A DNA stretch of 64,000 bases, from positions 5,918,207 to 5,982,206 of the forward strand of contig NC_092353.1 of assembly GCF_963676685.1 (NCBI RefSeq). Reading direction: 5' to 3'. Position numbers and translations under genes: made by a program. Below the pieces are notes generated by a model. That model ran no database searches, was not told the DNA's origin, and was given only the letters and a program-made list of their open reading frames with translations. Below, one piece after another: positions 11,101 to 19,650 of this stretch (positions are counted from its first letter, which is position 1; each line of letters opens with the position of its first letter). Source of the stretch: Mytilus edulis (taxonomy: Eukaryota; Mollusca; Bivalvia; Mytilida; Mytilidae).

Positions 11101-14100
11101 GGTGAATTAACCGTCAACACGGACTTCGATGCATCTTGCAATCTATGTTTAGAAGACATCACTTTCGAGGAGGATTACGCAATCTTACATTTAAAGACGT
11201 CTAAAACAGACCCTTTCAGAAGTTGAGTAAATATTTATCTTTTCAAAAACAATACTTCTGTGTGCCCGGTCAAATCGCTGATTAGATACCTCGATGTTAG
11301 AAGATCTAGATTCAGCATAGCTTGCAACTCTAGTCCGCTATTTGTTATGGAAAATGGGGAGGCTCTAACACGTACGTTTTTCATCAATCATGTTCGATCC
11401 ATCTTGGAAAGTATCGGACTCAACCCATCTAATTACAACGGACACAGCTTCCGAATAGGAGCGGCAACATCGGTTGCATCAAAAATTGAAGATCACCTAA
11501 TCAAGATTTTAGGTCGTTGGAGTTCCGAATGCTATACCAGATATATTCATACTCCAAAATCAACGATTAAGCAAGCCCAGCTAGCTTTGATATCCGATTA
11601 GTCTGGAGTGTGTGTCCGAGCGAGAACTTCTCTATGTTCATTACTTTAGGAATATCTATCAAAAAGTAGTATTTTAATATTCAGCCCCATTCATCTATTT
11701 AGTCAGACGTCAGTCGCTACCTTGATATACCCTATCTTTTGTTAAATTTGTCGGGTAACTTATGACAATAAGCATTTGACGTCTTGAGCCGAACAGTTTT
11801 ATCATTTTTACACAATTTAATCTACTGTGTGATGGTTCATATTCTGGACGCCAGTCTTTGCTCCTTTGTAATAAATCTACATACCAAAAAACAAATATGA
11901 AGCTTAGAAATGGAAAAATATTAAATACTAAACTCGTTCAAAGGGTATCTACACGTCTCAATCTTCAGAATCGCTTATCTAAAAATACTACAATAGCTAA
12001 CGTTTTTAACAATAAAAATCGTGGTTACCCTTCTATCGATAAGTGTCATGCCAAAAAATGACTTACGTGTCCCCGTCTTTCCACCAACAATACAGTAAGG
12101 TCCACATTTAATGGTCGCACATTTTCTCTAAATTTTGAAACTGATATTACTTGAAAAACAAACAGTATTATTTATTTACTCACATGAAACAAACCGGGAT
12201 GCGGTATTCAGTACGTAGGTGAAACTGGGCGATATTTATCTAAACGCACGCAAGAACACCTGTATCGTTTTAAAAGACCCAATAAATTCAAAAGTATCAT
12301 TTATCAACATCTTAAGAAGCACAGTCATCCTATTAAATATTTAACAGTTCAACCTTTAGAAGTAGTAAATAAGCAGCCTGATGAATCTCATTCCAAGTTT
12401 GTACGATCACGAAAAATAAATGAATTAAATTGGATTAAAAAATTACAGACAGTCTACCCTCTCGGTCTTAATGATAATATCATGGGAATTGGCAATATAT
12501 CAAGAACCGATTCTGTTAACATTTTGGATATAGTTTCTAAAACTGTTCGTAAAAATCGTTCTCATGGACGCAGAAAAAATCGCAATCAAAGAAAATTTCG
12601 GACCAACCATACAAATATTTCGGACCTAATTTCCATTTCAAAAAACAACGGCAGACATTATCTGTTAACCAAGCTTTGTTCTTTACCTATAAATAAATTA
12701 AATAAAATTTTAGAGGATTGCAACACAATTTCATATTACAGTCCTAAGTATGAAATTGTCCAAATTATAATGGCATATTGTTATTCTAAACTGTTTCCAA
12801 AAATTGATCGCCCTGAAGATCATAAAAAACATTTTATTAAAATAAAGTATGTCAATAAAGGTTTTGATTTTGTAAATATTGCCGGTATTTTTAACGACCA
12901 TTCTGTTAAAGACCAAATTCCTGGATATTTTGATAATACTGAACTCCCTCTCATTTGTTATATTTACAAGAAATCTACCCGAAAATATGTGTTTAATTAT
13001 AGCCAAGTGTGTAAAGATGTAAATATCACTGAAAATACAGCTATGTCGTGTAATTGCAGTAATTCAGAATACACCTATGGACCAATTTCCCATGTTATAA
13101 CAGGAGACCTTAACATCGTTCGCGACCGAGAGTTAAAATCATTCCTCAGTAAAGGACCTAAATATCGTCCCCCGTCAACTGTTAACTGGAATGAGTGTCG
13201 TAATATCATCAACGACTCACTCCGCGCCTACTGTTTGAAATGGGTAAAACGGGAAAAAGCTGACAAAAAATCTTTGGACTCTTTTTTTAATTCAGTAATG
13301 AAGATAGTTGATATTCGAATACAACATTTTAAAGAACATTTTACCCTCAACAAAAACTATAAAAACCCTATTTCGCGTATCAAAAATAAACTAACAGAAC
13401 TAGCCAAGGAATTTGTTTTTGTCCCGGCTGATAAAGCTGCTAATAATATCATTATTGTTTGACGTAAATTTTATATAGAGGTTCTGCAAAAGGAAATCAC
13501 GAATTCACCAACATTCCAACTGACTTCATTTTCAGAAAACGACATCTGTAACAAACATAAACTTTTAGCTACTTCTTTACAAGCAGAACCAAACACAATG
13601 AAAGTCCCAACTATGTACTGGCTTCCGAAGCTGCACAAAAAACCTTACAAATATAGATTTATTTCATCTTCCAGCCATTGTTCAACTACTAAATTGTCTG
13701 TTTTACTTACTAGTACACTTGGTACAATAAAAAACCTGATAATAAATTGTTCAAATAAGGCCTTTGAAAATAGTGGAATTAATTACTTTTGGAGTGTCAA
13801 AAACTCGTTGGAAGTACTTGATAAATTGCATGCATATATTGGTGATTTTGAATCTGTTCAAAGTTTTGATTTTTCTACCCTATATACCACTTTGCCTCAT
13901 ATTCTTATTAAGAAAAAATTCACATCCCTAATTAACTGGGCATTTAAAAAGTCGGAATGCGAGTACATATGTTCAAACTCTTTTAGATCATTTTTTAGTA
14001 GCAATAAACAAAAGAACTATGTCAATTGGACATGCTTTGATACTATTTATGCACTTGAATTTTTACTTGATAACATTTTTGTTCGCTTTGGAGATTCCGT

Positions 14101-17100
14101 ATATCGTCAAGTTATTGGAATTCCAATGGGGACTAACTGTGCACCACTTATTGCGGACCTGTTTTTGTATTGTTATGAGTTACAATTTATGACTAAAATT
14201 AGCAAAGACCCATCAAAACAACATTTGATACAAAAATTTAACAATACTTTTAGATATTTGGATGATATATTGGCTCTAAATAATGACGACTTCAGTATGT
14301 ATACTAAAGAAATTTATCCTGTAGAACTTACTTTAAATAAAGCTAATGATAACAATGACCACTGCCCTTTCCTCGATCTTGATATCTATATCATAAACGG
14401 GAAGCTTAATACAAAAATTTATGATAAAAGAGATGATTTTTCATTTCCTATTGTTAATTATCCATTTTTAGATGGTGACGTTCCCTTGTCACCATCTTAC
14501 GGTGTTTATATATGTCAACTTGTACGAATCGCTCGTGTATGTAACAATGTATTAGATTTTAGCGAGAGAAATTTATGTATTACTGAAAAATTATTACACC
14601 AGGGTTTTCGATATCACAAACTGGTCAAAACATTTACTAAATTTTATCACCGGTATAAGGAAATAATTCGTAAATATAACTCAACATGCAGACATCTTAT
14701 ACGTTCAGGTATTTCACATCCAAAATTTTATGGAAATATTCTTTATAAAGCACAAAAATGTCAGTATTCTCCTCAGAAACTAACAAAACCTTTAAATAGA
14801 CTTATTAAAAGGGGATATAGTTACGATACTGTTGTCAGGTCATTAAAGATTGCATATTTTGGCTTTAACATTGATTCACTGATAGGGTCTTTGCATCGGA
14901 ACTAAACACATTTATTTCTAAAAAAACAGTTGTTGGCATGACACGGGTTATGTTCTTCTCATATATTTTATGATAGTATGATACTAAACCCCTAACGGGA
15001 GGGATTGTACCTGATATTCATATGATGAAGACATAATCTTTCAATCAGTTTAATTGAGGTCTGGAGCTGGCATGTCAGTTAACTGCTAGTAGTCTGTTGT
15101 TATTTATGTATTATTGTCATTTTATTTATTTTCTTTTGTTACATCTTTTGACATCAGACTCGGACTTCTCTTGAACTGAATTTTAATGTGCGTATTGTTA
15201 TTGTTTTACTTTTCTACATTGGCTAGAGGTATAGGGGGAGGGTTGAGATCTCATAAACATGTTTAACCCCGCCGCAATTTTGCGCCTGTCCCAAGTCAGG
15301 AGCCTCTGGCCTTTGTTAGTCTTGTATGATTTTAAATTTTAGTTTCTTGTGTATAATTCGGAGTTTAGTATGACGTCCATTATCACTGTACTATTATGCA
15401 TATTTTAGGGGCCAGCTGAAGGACACCTACGGGTGCGGGAATTCTCGCTACATTGAAGACCCATTGGTTGCCTTCGGCTGTTGTTTGCTCTATGGTCGGG
15501 TGGTTGTCGCTTTGACATATTCACCATTTCCTTTCTCAATTTTATTACTATTCAACTGTTTTCTTTGTAGAGTTCATGGAAAATATGTGCGCGATTCTAT
15601 AGTGGCATAATAATCCACTGTTTAGAATGAGTGTTTTCTACAATTCAATATAATGAAATTTCAATTAAAAATTCAACTAAAAGTGGTGTACTTTTCCGGA
15701 TATGATTTGAATATATTCTATTTTGAGCATCATGATAGTGTAGTATGATCATGTATATACTTCAGATTGTCAAAGTCATATGCTTTTATTTTTAAACTAT
15801 ACTTCGTGTTAAGACTAGTTATTACCCTTAATGAGTTATAATTTTCTACTTAAAAACTGAATATTATGAATATGAAATTACTGACAACATCGAGAACAAT
15901 TTCTTGAACAGTCAAAGAACTTCTCACTTTAATCGGAAGTGCTGGAAACTTCATTTCATAGTTACCATAATCTTATTTTTCATACTCCCTTCAATTTGGC
16001 CTTATCAAAATATTCAACATCTGTTTTTGGGGTCATTTCGAGTTTTCACTCAAATCACAAATTTACGGGGTATTCAGTGGTCACTTACATCCTAACTTTA
16101 GCATAAGTCTTGCCAATATTTTCTGGCTAGAAAGCTCAGACAAAGGCTTATGCTAATTGTTTCGCAGATCGGCTCTCTCTGGCTTTCTACTATATCTTTG
16201 GCTACTTATCTGAATCACAGTTCAGATGCTTATCAATCACATGCTTTGGAACCAGGAGAGCGGATTGTGCATAATATAGTGTTTCTGTAGTAGCTTTAAA
16301 CTAGATTAGACACTGGGCACTAACCAGCCGATCTGACTACTTTAAAGTTATGTTTGCAAGCAAACCGCAGTTTGCCTACAACTACACTATTTCTATTTGT
16401 TTTTCAAAAAATTCGGATAAAGTGACCATGCACGCTAAATTGCTGAGACAGCCGTACGCCAATATATCTATATATAAAAATACACTAAATAAACCATATG
16501 ACATGCTAATAATGTGTAACAGTAAAATCTATCGGTGGTGGAGGGGAGGAAGGTGGTTAACAAAAAGAATGGCGATGCCTTCAACGTAAACAAAGAAAAT
16601 TTATAAATAGTTTTCACGTGCTAAAAATAATTGAATGTAGATAATGCAATGAGGAACGGCAAGGGGCAAATCGTCTCTTGTATAAACCTGAATTATATAC
16701 ATAATTCTCATTTTGTAATGAAGCTTTACTTGGGTATATGATAACAATTGTTAAACTCTAAGCGTGTAGATAGTGTTTTAATAAATATATTTGTATCTAT
16801 TTATACGATAATGATTTGTGTCTCGATTTATTAAAGTCAAAATGACGTCAAAACATCTTATTATACGGGTAGTATAAAATAAAAATGCAACTTTAAAAAA
16901 GAAAATATAAGCTTCTTTTGTAAAACTCAACATACTGGTAACGTCACATCTACCTATGAAAGACTACACACTACTGGAACAAATAGTTACCATAACAAAC
17001 AATATACAAACCTTTCTCCATTTCTTCTGTGAATTTTTCACAAAATCAACTCCTTTGGTTTCTCGTAAATAAAAGCAGTCTGGACTAAACAACACATGCC

Positions 17101-19650
17101 TCTGCCACATGACATCCTCAGAATCAGAAAAGTACAGCTTGAAGTTACAACAGCAACAAATCAAGGAATCGTCTACAAAATTAAAATGCATATGTAATAC
17201 TTGTCGACCAGCATTCGATATAAAATAATGATATAAAATGTATTGTATTACAAAGGATAAACAATAATTATTATAATAGAAACTGAGATTTGGTGCCAAA
17301 ATTGTGATTGTATCAAGCCAATCATGTTCCGCTTGGATTTGATACGATTTCCTAAATATGTAATACAATTGTTAAAGTTGCGAAACTTAAAATAGATTTA
17401 AAATGGCCAATACAATAGTATATTTTACAAAAATTGAGCTCTGATGATAACATTTTAATAAATGTGTGTATTTTATTTTATAACATGTCACGTAGCGCAT
17501 TTTAGTTTTTTAGTTTTTCCATTCCCAGACATTCCCATTAGTTATTCTTCTAAAAAGTTAAATGAGATTATTATGAAATATGTGTAGCTGACCTAGCCTT
17601 CTAATTCATCAGCGAATTAACCAACGGTAACGATAAAGAACAGCAATAATTTAGGCTTTTGATATGTTGATATTACTTGAGTTTTTTTTTTTACCTCGTA
17701 AACATTCTCCTAGAATGACTTATTGATTGCAGGAGAAAAGATTTAAATTATTGCGTCGTTTCGTCCTACATGTGCATGTATTCATTATACGTATTTTTCA
17801 TAATAAGCGTTTTATTGTTTTCTTCGTGTTTTTTAATTATTTCATTTCTGATTTCTATTGACGGAATGTTTAAGCTACAAATTTAGGAATTTAAAAGAGT
17901 CTATCACAAATATATTCAAATAACATGTTGTTTCGTAGCTATAGTCGTGAGTTAACTAAAATTTCTACGTTCAATATTTTATCCATTATCTTGTTTTATC
18001 AATTTTGATTTTTATGGTAGAAAGTTTACGTTGACTTATACACAGTGTAACACACACGTATTGACAAAACAATCTAATTGACAACTTTTCTAATTTGTTA
18101 TCGCATAATAATTCAATTTTAGATGTAACACGTCTTCTGATTGGCTGCCAGTTGTGTTTTGTCTATCCGCTCATACACATAATTCATACGTTTTTCATGA
18201 TTTACTCTTTTGCTGCCTATGAGGCAGGGAAGGACTGAGAGAACTTTCCAAAGCCTCGGATCAGGTCAGAAATTAAAACAAAAGTACATTCTATAGAGAA
18301 CAATACAATATAAGAACTTCTATAGAGAACAATACAATATAAGAACTATCAATAACATGTCTACTTCGGCAGAACATGTTGTTGCCATAAGAGCTACCAC
18401 AACCGTTGCAGTACCAAATACCGTACATAAAGTTAATGCTTCTAGTGCATGTATACAACGCGATGATAGTTTCATCAATGAGTCTGCAGACTTTTATAAA
18501 CTACTGAAAGAAATGAGTGTATCACAAGAAAATGTTCAAAACAAGTGCTTAACATAATCGATATGCAATCGAAATGACCGAAGTATTCACATCCAACCTG
18601 TATTAGGTGGAGTGTTTATTTTCTACGTTTATAAGAAAAGACTAGAGTGAGCTTCGCTATAGAGACAACACTTATACATGTATTTATTCGAAGTTGTTGA
18701 ATGAATTGTAAACAATATTTATTTGTTTATTTTAAAAGTATGTTTCAAATCAGAACTAAAGAAGGTCTTCAGCATGGAATAACGTTAAGCATCGTAAGGG
18801 ACCATGAAAATTATATAAATTAACTTTTTAATAGTGCATTGTAGACAATAAATTATCAAATGTGAAGCTGTATCTTAACAAAAGAAGGCAAACTCTCGGG
18901 ACTCTAGTTATATCATGAAGGAATTAATGACAGTGAACGTTTTTTCATATACATGTACCTCAATTGATTTGGAATCCAAATTAGTTTTTTTTAATTTAAA
19001 TAGTGAGCTACTCCCAAGAACATTTGTTATGGCAGGGGCGACCACATCATTGGTGTATTCACCTGAAGAATGCAAATGAATATAAAGGATATTACAACTC
19101 TCGCTCTCGCTCTCACCTAGACACACATACTGACAACTCGCTTATAATTGTACTATGCTTACTAACCCGAATAAAATAGCCCAGTTCTTGCAGCATGTTT
19201 AAACTGTTTTAACATTTCTTTGTAGGAACAATTCTTAAAAGAATCCATTCTCTTCTTCAATTCAGCATAATCTTTATGAACATAGATCTGTGTTAGTGTT
19301 GAATATGTTGAAATATTTGTAGAATATGAAAAGTCACATCTTGAATCATTACACCAGTTAGTTATAAAACTGCAACATTTTGATAGCCGTTTATGAGCCT
19401 CAACGGGTGTTTCATTAGTTTTCCATGTAGTGGGTATTGTAGAAATTCCACACACAAAACATCGTATAATATGAATACCAGTCTTCCCACCACAAAAATA
19501 AAATCCTGCTTCTAATAAATATTTTCTTGGATATTGACTTTCAAGAGGCCAATTTCGAAACGTATTTTGTCGATAAAAAGGGCAAGAAAAGGGCAATCCG
19601 TCTGTATAATGATATACTTTAATAGAAGTAACAAAAGAATATATTTTCAT
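4926..19650 (-). CDS. Inhibitor-of-apoptosis protein with three BIR domains (minus-strand paralogue, 3' end not in window)
   Basis: IAP proteins bind caspases or signalling adaptors through zinc-binding BIR domains and usually act as ubiquitin ligases through a C-terminal RING. Four exons fit together in phase: 19650-19167, 17172-17012, 6435-6309 and 5101-4926. They encode BIR1 complete, BIR2 split over exons 1-2, and BIR3 split over exons 3-4. BIR2 and BIR3 keep the canonical C-x2-C-x16-H-x6-C zinc pattern; BIR1 has a longer x18 spacing. Splice signals are AG before and GT after each exon. No linker or RING exon was found below 4926, so the 3' end is probably outside the window. The intron between exons 2 and 3 is over 10 kb and hosts two retrotransposons. 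The start Met at 19650 is chosen because an in-frame TAA lies just upstream; 5' exons may exist. Orthology to a named BIRC gene cannot be settled here. Confidence 0.8.
5102..6308 (-). other. Intron of minus-strand IAP gene
   Basis: About 1.2 kb between the two BIR3 half-exons. It is AT-rich, with no ORF or repeat that I can support. Confidence 0.6.
6309..6435 (-). CDS. IAP (minus) exon 3: first half of BIR3
   Basis: This 127-base exon lies between a CATAAG acceptor and a GTATGT donor. It encodes the helical N-terminal half of a BIR: ESRIETF, then a Trp, RQTPEMLAYAGFYYVG, the typical run just before the zinc half. It begins in phase 0 and ends in phase 1, joining exactly to the exon at 5101. 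The equivalent plus-gene exon (42197) lacks its last part. Confidence 0.85.
6436..7650. other. Intronic stretch left of the DIRS-type element
   Basis: Part of the large minus-strand IAP intron. AT-rich and without a supportable gene. It holds a run of 19 G at 7132-7150. The left end of the retrotransposon must lie here, between the G run and 7651, but I could not identify its terminal repeat. Confidence 0.4.
7651..9009 (+). CDS. Gag-like protein of DIRS-type element
   Basis: A 452-residue intact frame. Residues 1-50 are basic. The region around 25-60 (WPKETYLEKLKEMGI..NATWK..LRQLY) resembles a small SAP-like helix-turn-helix. Then comes a long Ser/Thr/Asn-rich stretch and a helical core at about 200-320. 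The C-terminus has three zinc motifs: C-x2-C-x4-H-x4-C from residue 333, a C-x7-C-x4-C-x3-H finger from 382, and another C-x2-C-x4-H-x4-C from 401. The combination of CCHC knuckles with a CCCH finger suits RNA packaging. The function is inferred from position and zinc motifs, not from overall similarity. The ATG at 7651 is the first in the frame and starts with a basic segment. Confidence 0.75.
   Translation: MSGRKRPRKQKIDNSRNWPKETYLEKLKEMGIGVNATWKVEMLRQLYLANKTKTPSITIPETSNQPPVNELQNSTNTNLNDQEVGLYHPSTLPVVNDTHIHTPGNTPNLNSEVLFRESAAAFTSATETLSNIAKLLLKTSNTENVTEKEVTTPTLESAIRCSNSRPTDSAPEATSTGKVYYAEDLPKMDFVAPSIKKQIIEGRDINLATLLAPKYDIPQNQTMQSRGFTVELSSKKDVRLDHNLSIEEFNRAFRKYRNIMGKAFPQRKVELEQYESDINEISQNYGPCFYTYHKMFSAKAAAAIVEHNIVINWSKVDDKLLNLVTHNVQSRACTHCGEFDHTSKFCEKAKHGNPTLSHGATNIRNTDKRGRPVSSIAGAELCNNYNYGTCYRRECKFMHACSQCGSSGHGMKTCSLAKQQTKQPRSNNETAKLDKLSNLSKASQKEIPKANI
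9016..10618 (+). pseudogene. Reverse transcriptase-RNase H of DIRS-type element (frameshifted near its start)
   Basis: The main frame runs to 10618 and is intact from about 9083. RT motifs: TDMTDAFKQL (catalytic Asp of motif A), FGSRSSPCIF (motif B) and HLLDDFLT (Asp pair of motif C). RNase H follows from about residue 365 of the frame: ELYTDAASNFGFGG, AFRELYPI, HCDNEAVV and ADSLSR, giving the D-E-D(-D) catalytic set. The expected N-terminal block (SPINVNRLEYELKEHPDK) is present from 9016 but in the frame of Gag, one base out of register with the rest. A single indel near 9075 has therefore separated it. There is no methyltransferase after RNase H. The frame overlaps the recombinase frame by about 34 bases. 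Confidence 0.85.
10585..11601 (+). pseudogene. Tyrosine recombinase of DIRS-type element (one premature TGA)
   Basis: Catalytic residues of the phage-integrase family are visible: Arg in FLRCGEL (codon at 11095), His and Arg in HSFRIGAAT (11443 and 11452), Trp in GRWSS, and the likely nucleophile Tyr in CYTRYIHT (11542). The N-terminal part, SSTRSQYEHGFKSYKNF, is the usual SAM-like core-binding start. One in-frame TGA at 11224-11226 interrupts the frame shortly after TSKTDPF; the same frame resumes at once and is open to the stop at 11599. I treat this as a nonsense mutation: unlike the neighbouring Naiad there is no Cys expectation here. The start is uncertain because no strong ATG sits at the overlap with RT. 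Confidence 0.85.
11897..14905 (+). CDS. Naiad polyprotein: GIY-YIG endonuclease + reverse transcriptase, candidate selenoprotein with four in-frame UGA
   Basis: One frame of 1,003 codons (ATG at 11897, TAA at 14903) is broken only by TGA at 12059, 12152, 12185 and 13460 (residues 55, 86, 97 and 522). There is no TAA, TAG or frameshift. Residues 97-150 form the GIY-YIG nuclease: GIQYVGETGRYLSKR with Arg117, then conserved His in QEHL and KKHSH. A CxC motif (CNC, 385-387) follows, then the RT: palm Asp658 in FDFSTLYTT, IPMGTNCAPL, and YLDD with Asp789-790. Each TGA occupies a Cys position: residue 55 forms a CxxC with the Cys of LTCPRL; 86 and 97 frame KTNSIIYLLT before the nuclease, where PLE endonucleases have their zinc Cys; 522 aligns with Cys107 of the ORF at 57807. 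This points to selenocysteine rather than decay. ATG 11897 is chosen because it begins a basic segment; earlier codons in frame have no ATG. Confidence 0.75.
14978..15015 (+). promoter_or_regulatory. Candidate SECIS element in Naiad 3' UTR
   Basis: SECIS hairpins direct UGA recoding to selenocysteine in eukaryotes. Here ATGA (14978-14981) is followed after 12 bases by AA (14994-14995), and TGAT (15012-15015) closes the structure. Between them CCCT pairs with AGGG around a loop starting AACGGG; AA/TT and TAC/GTA pairs lie below, with small bulges. Outside the quartet, flanking bases can pair partly. It lies 73 bases after the stop codon. The decayed copy near 51066 keeps the CCTAACGGGAGG tip. 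Spacing fits the consensus, but the helix is short and imperfect. Confidence 0.5.
15281..15545 (+). repeat. Naiad 3'-terminal tail, copy 1
   Basis: From GTCCCAAGTCAGGAGCCTCT to CATTTCCTTTCTCAATTTT. The same block occurs at about 51500-51770 and 57181-57460. Its recurrence at the right ends of separate insertions marks it as the conserved 3' end of the element. Confidence 0.8.
15546..17011. other. Intronic stretch of minus-strand IAP gene
   Basis: Between the Naiad tail and exon 2. AT-rich, with short unsupported frames only (for example 16350-16589). No repeat family recognised. Confidence 0.5.
17012..17172 (-). CDS. IAP (minus) exon 2: second half of BIR2
   Basis: Acceptor TTTTGTAG precedes 17172; donor GTTTGT follows 17012. 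In phase 1 it encodes the zinc half of BIR2: C-x2-C, then NFKLYFSDSEDVMWQR (16 residues), H, VLFSPD, C. The exon ends in phase 0 after KKWRK, the same ending as the plus-gene exon at 37362-37528. Confidence 0.85.
17173..19166. other. Intron 1 of minus-strand IAP gene
   Basis: About 2 kb. It contains a perfect tandem duplication of about 29 bases near 18286-18345 (TCTATAGAGAACAATACAAT.. twice). A 66-codon plus-strand frame at 18357-18557 follows it (MSTSAEHVVAIRATTT..); I do not recognise that frame and nothing else supports it. Confidence 0.4.
19167..19650 (-). CDS. IAP (minus) exon 1: BIR1 and start of BIR2
   Basis: BIR1 spans about residues 27-95: FRNWPLESQYPRKYLLEAGF, then zinc ligands C64, C67, H86 and C92/C93 with an 18-residue C-to-H loop. 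The exon closes with FKHAARTGLFYS, the beginning of BIR2, at donor GTTAGT (phase 1). The plus gene splits BIR2 at the same point. ATG at 19650 has an in-frame TAA directly before it. Confidence 0.8.

Larger units (their letters stand above)
7651..11601 (+). mobile_element. Tyrosine-recombinase retrotransposon, DIRS order (Ngaro-like)
   Basis: Three ORFs run in the order Gag-like, RT-RNase H, tyrosine recombinase, which is diagnostic of the DIRS order. These elements integrate through a circular DNA intermediate using the recombinase instead of a DDE integrase. No methyltransferase region separates RNase H from the recombinase, which resembles Ngaro rather than DIRS1. The copy is inactive as it stands: a frameshift near 9075 at the RT start and an in-frame TGA at 11224 in the recombinase. 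Terminal repeats (split direct or inverted) were not resolved, so the outer limits are those of the coding part only. It lies in an intron of the minus-strand IAP gene, in opposite orientation. Confidence 0.85.
11897..15545 (+). mobile_element. Naiad-type Penelope-like retroelement (N-terminal GIY-YIG), near full length
   Basis: Penelope-like elements carry an RT related to telomerase. The Naiad clade has its GIY-YIG endonuclease at the N-terminus, then a CxC segment, then the RT; that order is seen here. The coding frame is 11897-14905. The 3' region ends in a tail (about 15281-15545) that recurs at 51500-51770 and 57181-57460, so the right boundary is well supported. The 5' boundary lies somewhere in 11640-11896, directly after the DIRS-type element. 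Sense orientation is opposite to the IAP gene whose intron holds it. Confidence 0.85.

Noticed and set aside
11224-11226. Selenocysteine at the TGA in the DIRS tyrosine recombinase
   Set aside because: The position has no expected Cys, it is a single TGA, and the same element also has a frameshift, so plain inactivation is simpler.
12059-13462. TGA codons in the Naiad as ordinary nonsense mutations or separate ORFs
   Set aside because: The frame is kept exactly across all four TGA codons, no other stop type or frameshift occurs in about 1,000 codons, and each site is a Cys position by motif or by paralogue. Independent decay is the less likely reading, though it is not excluded.
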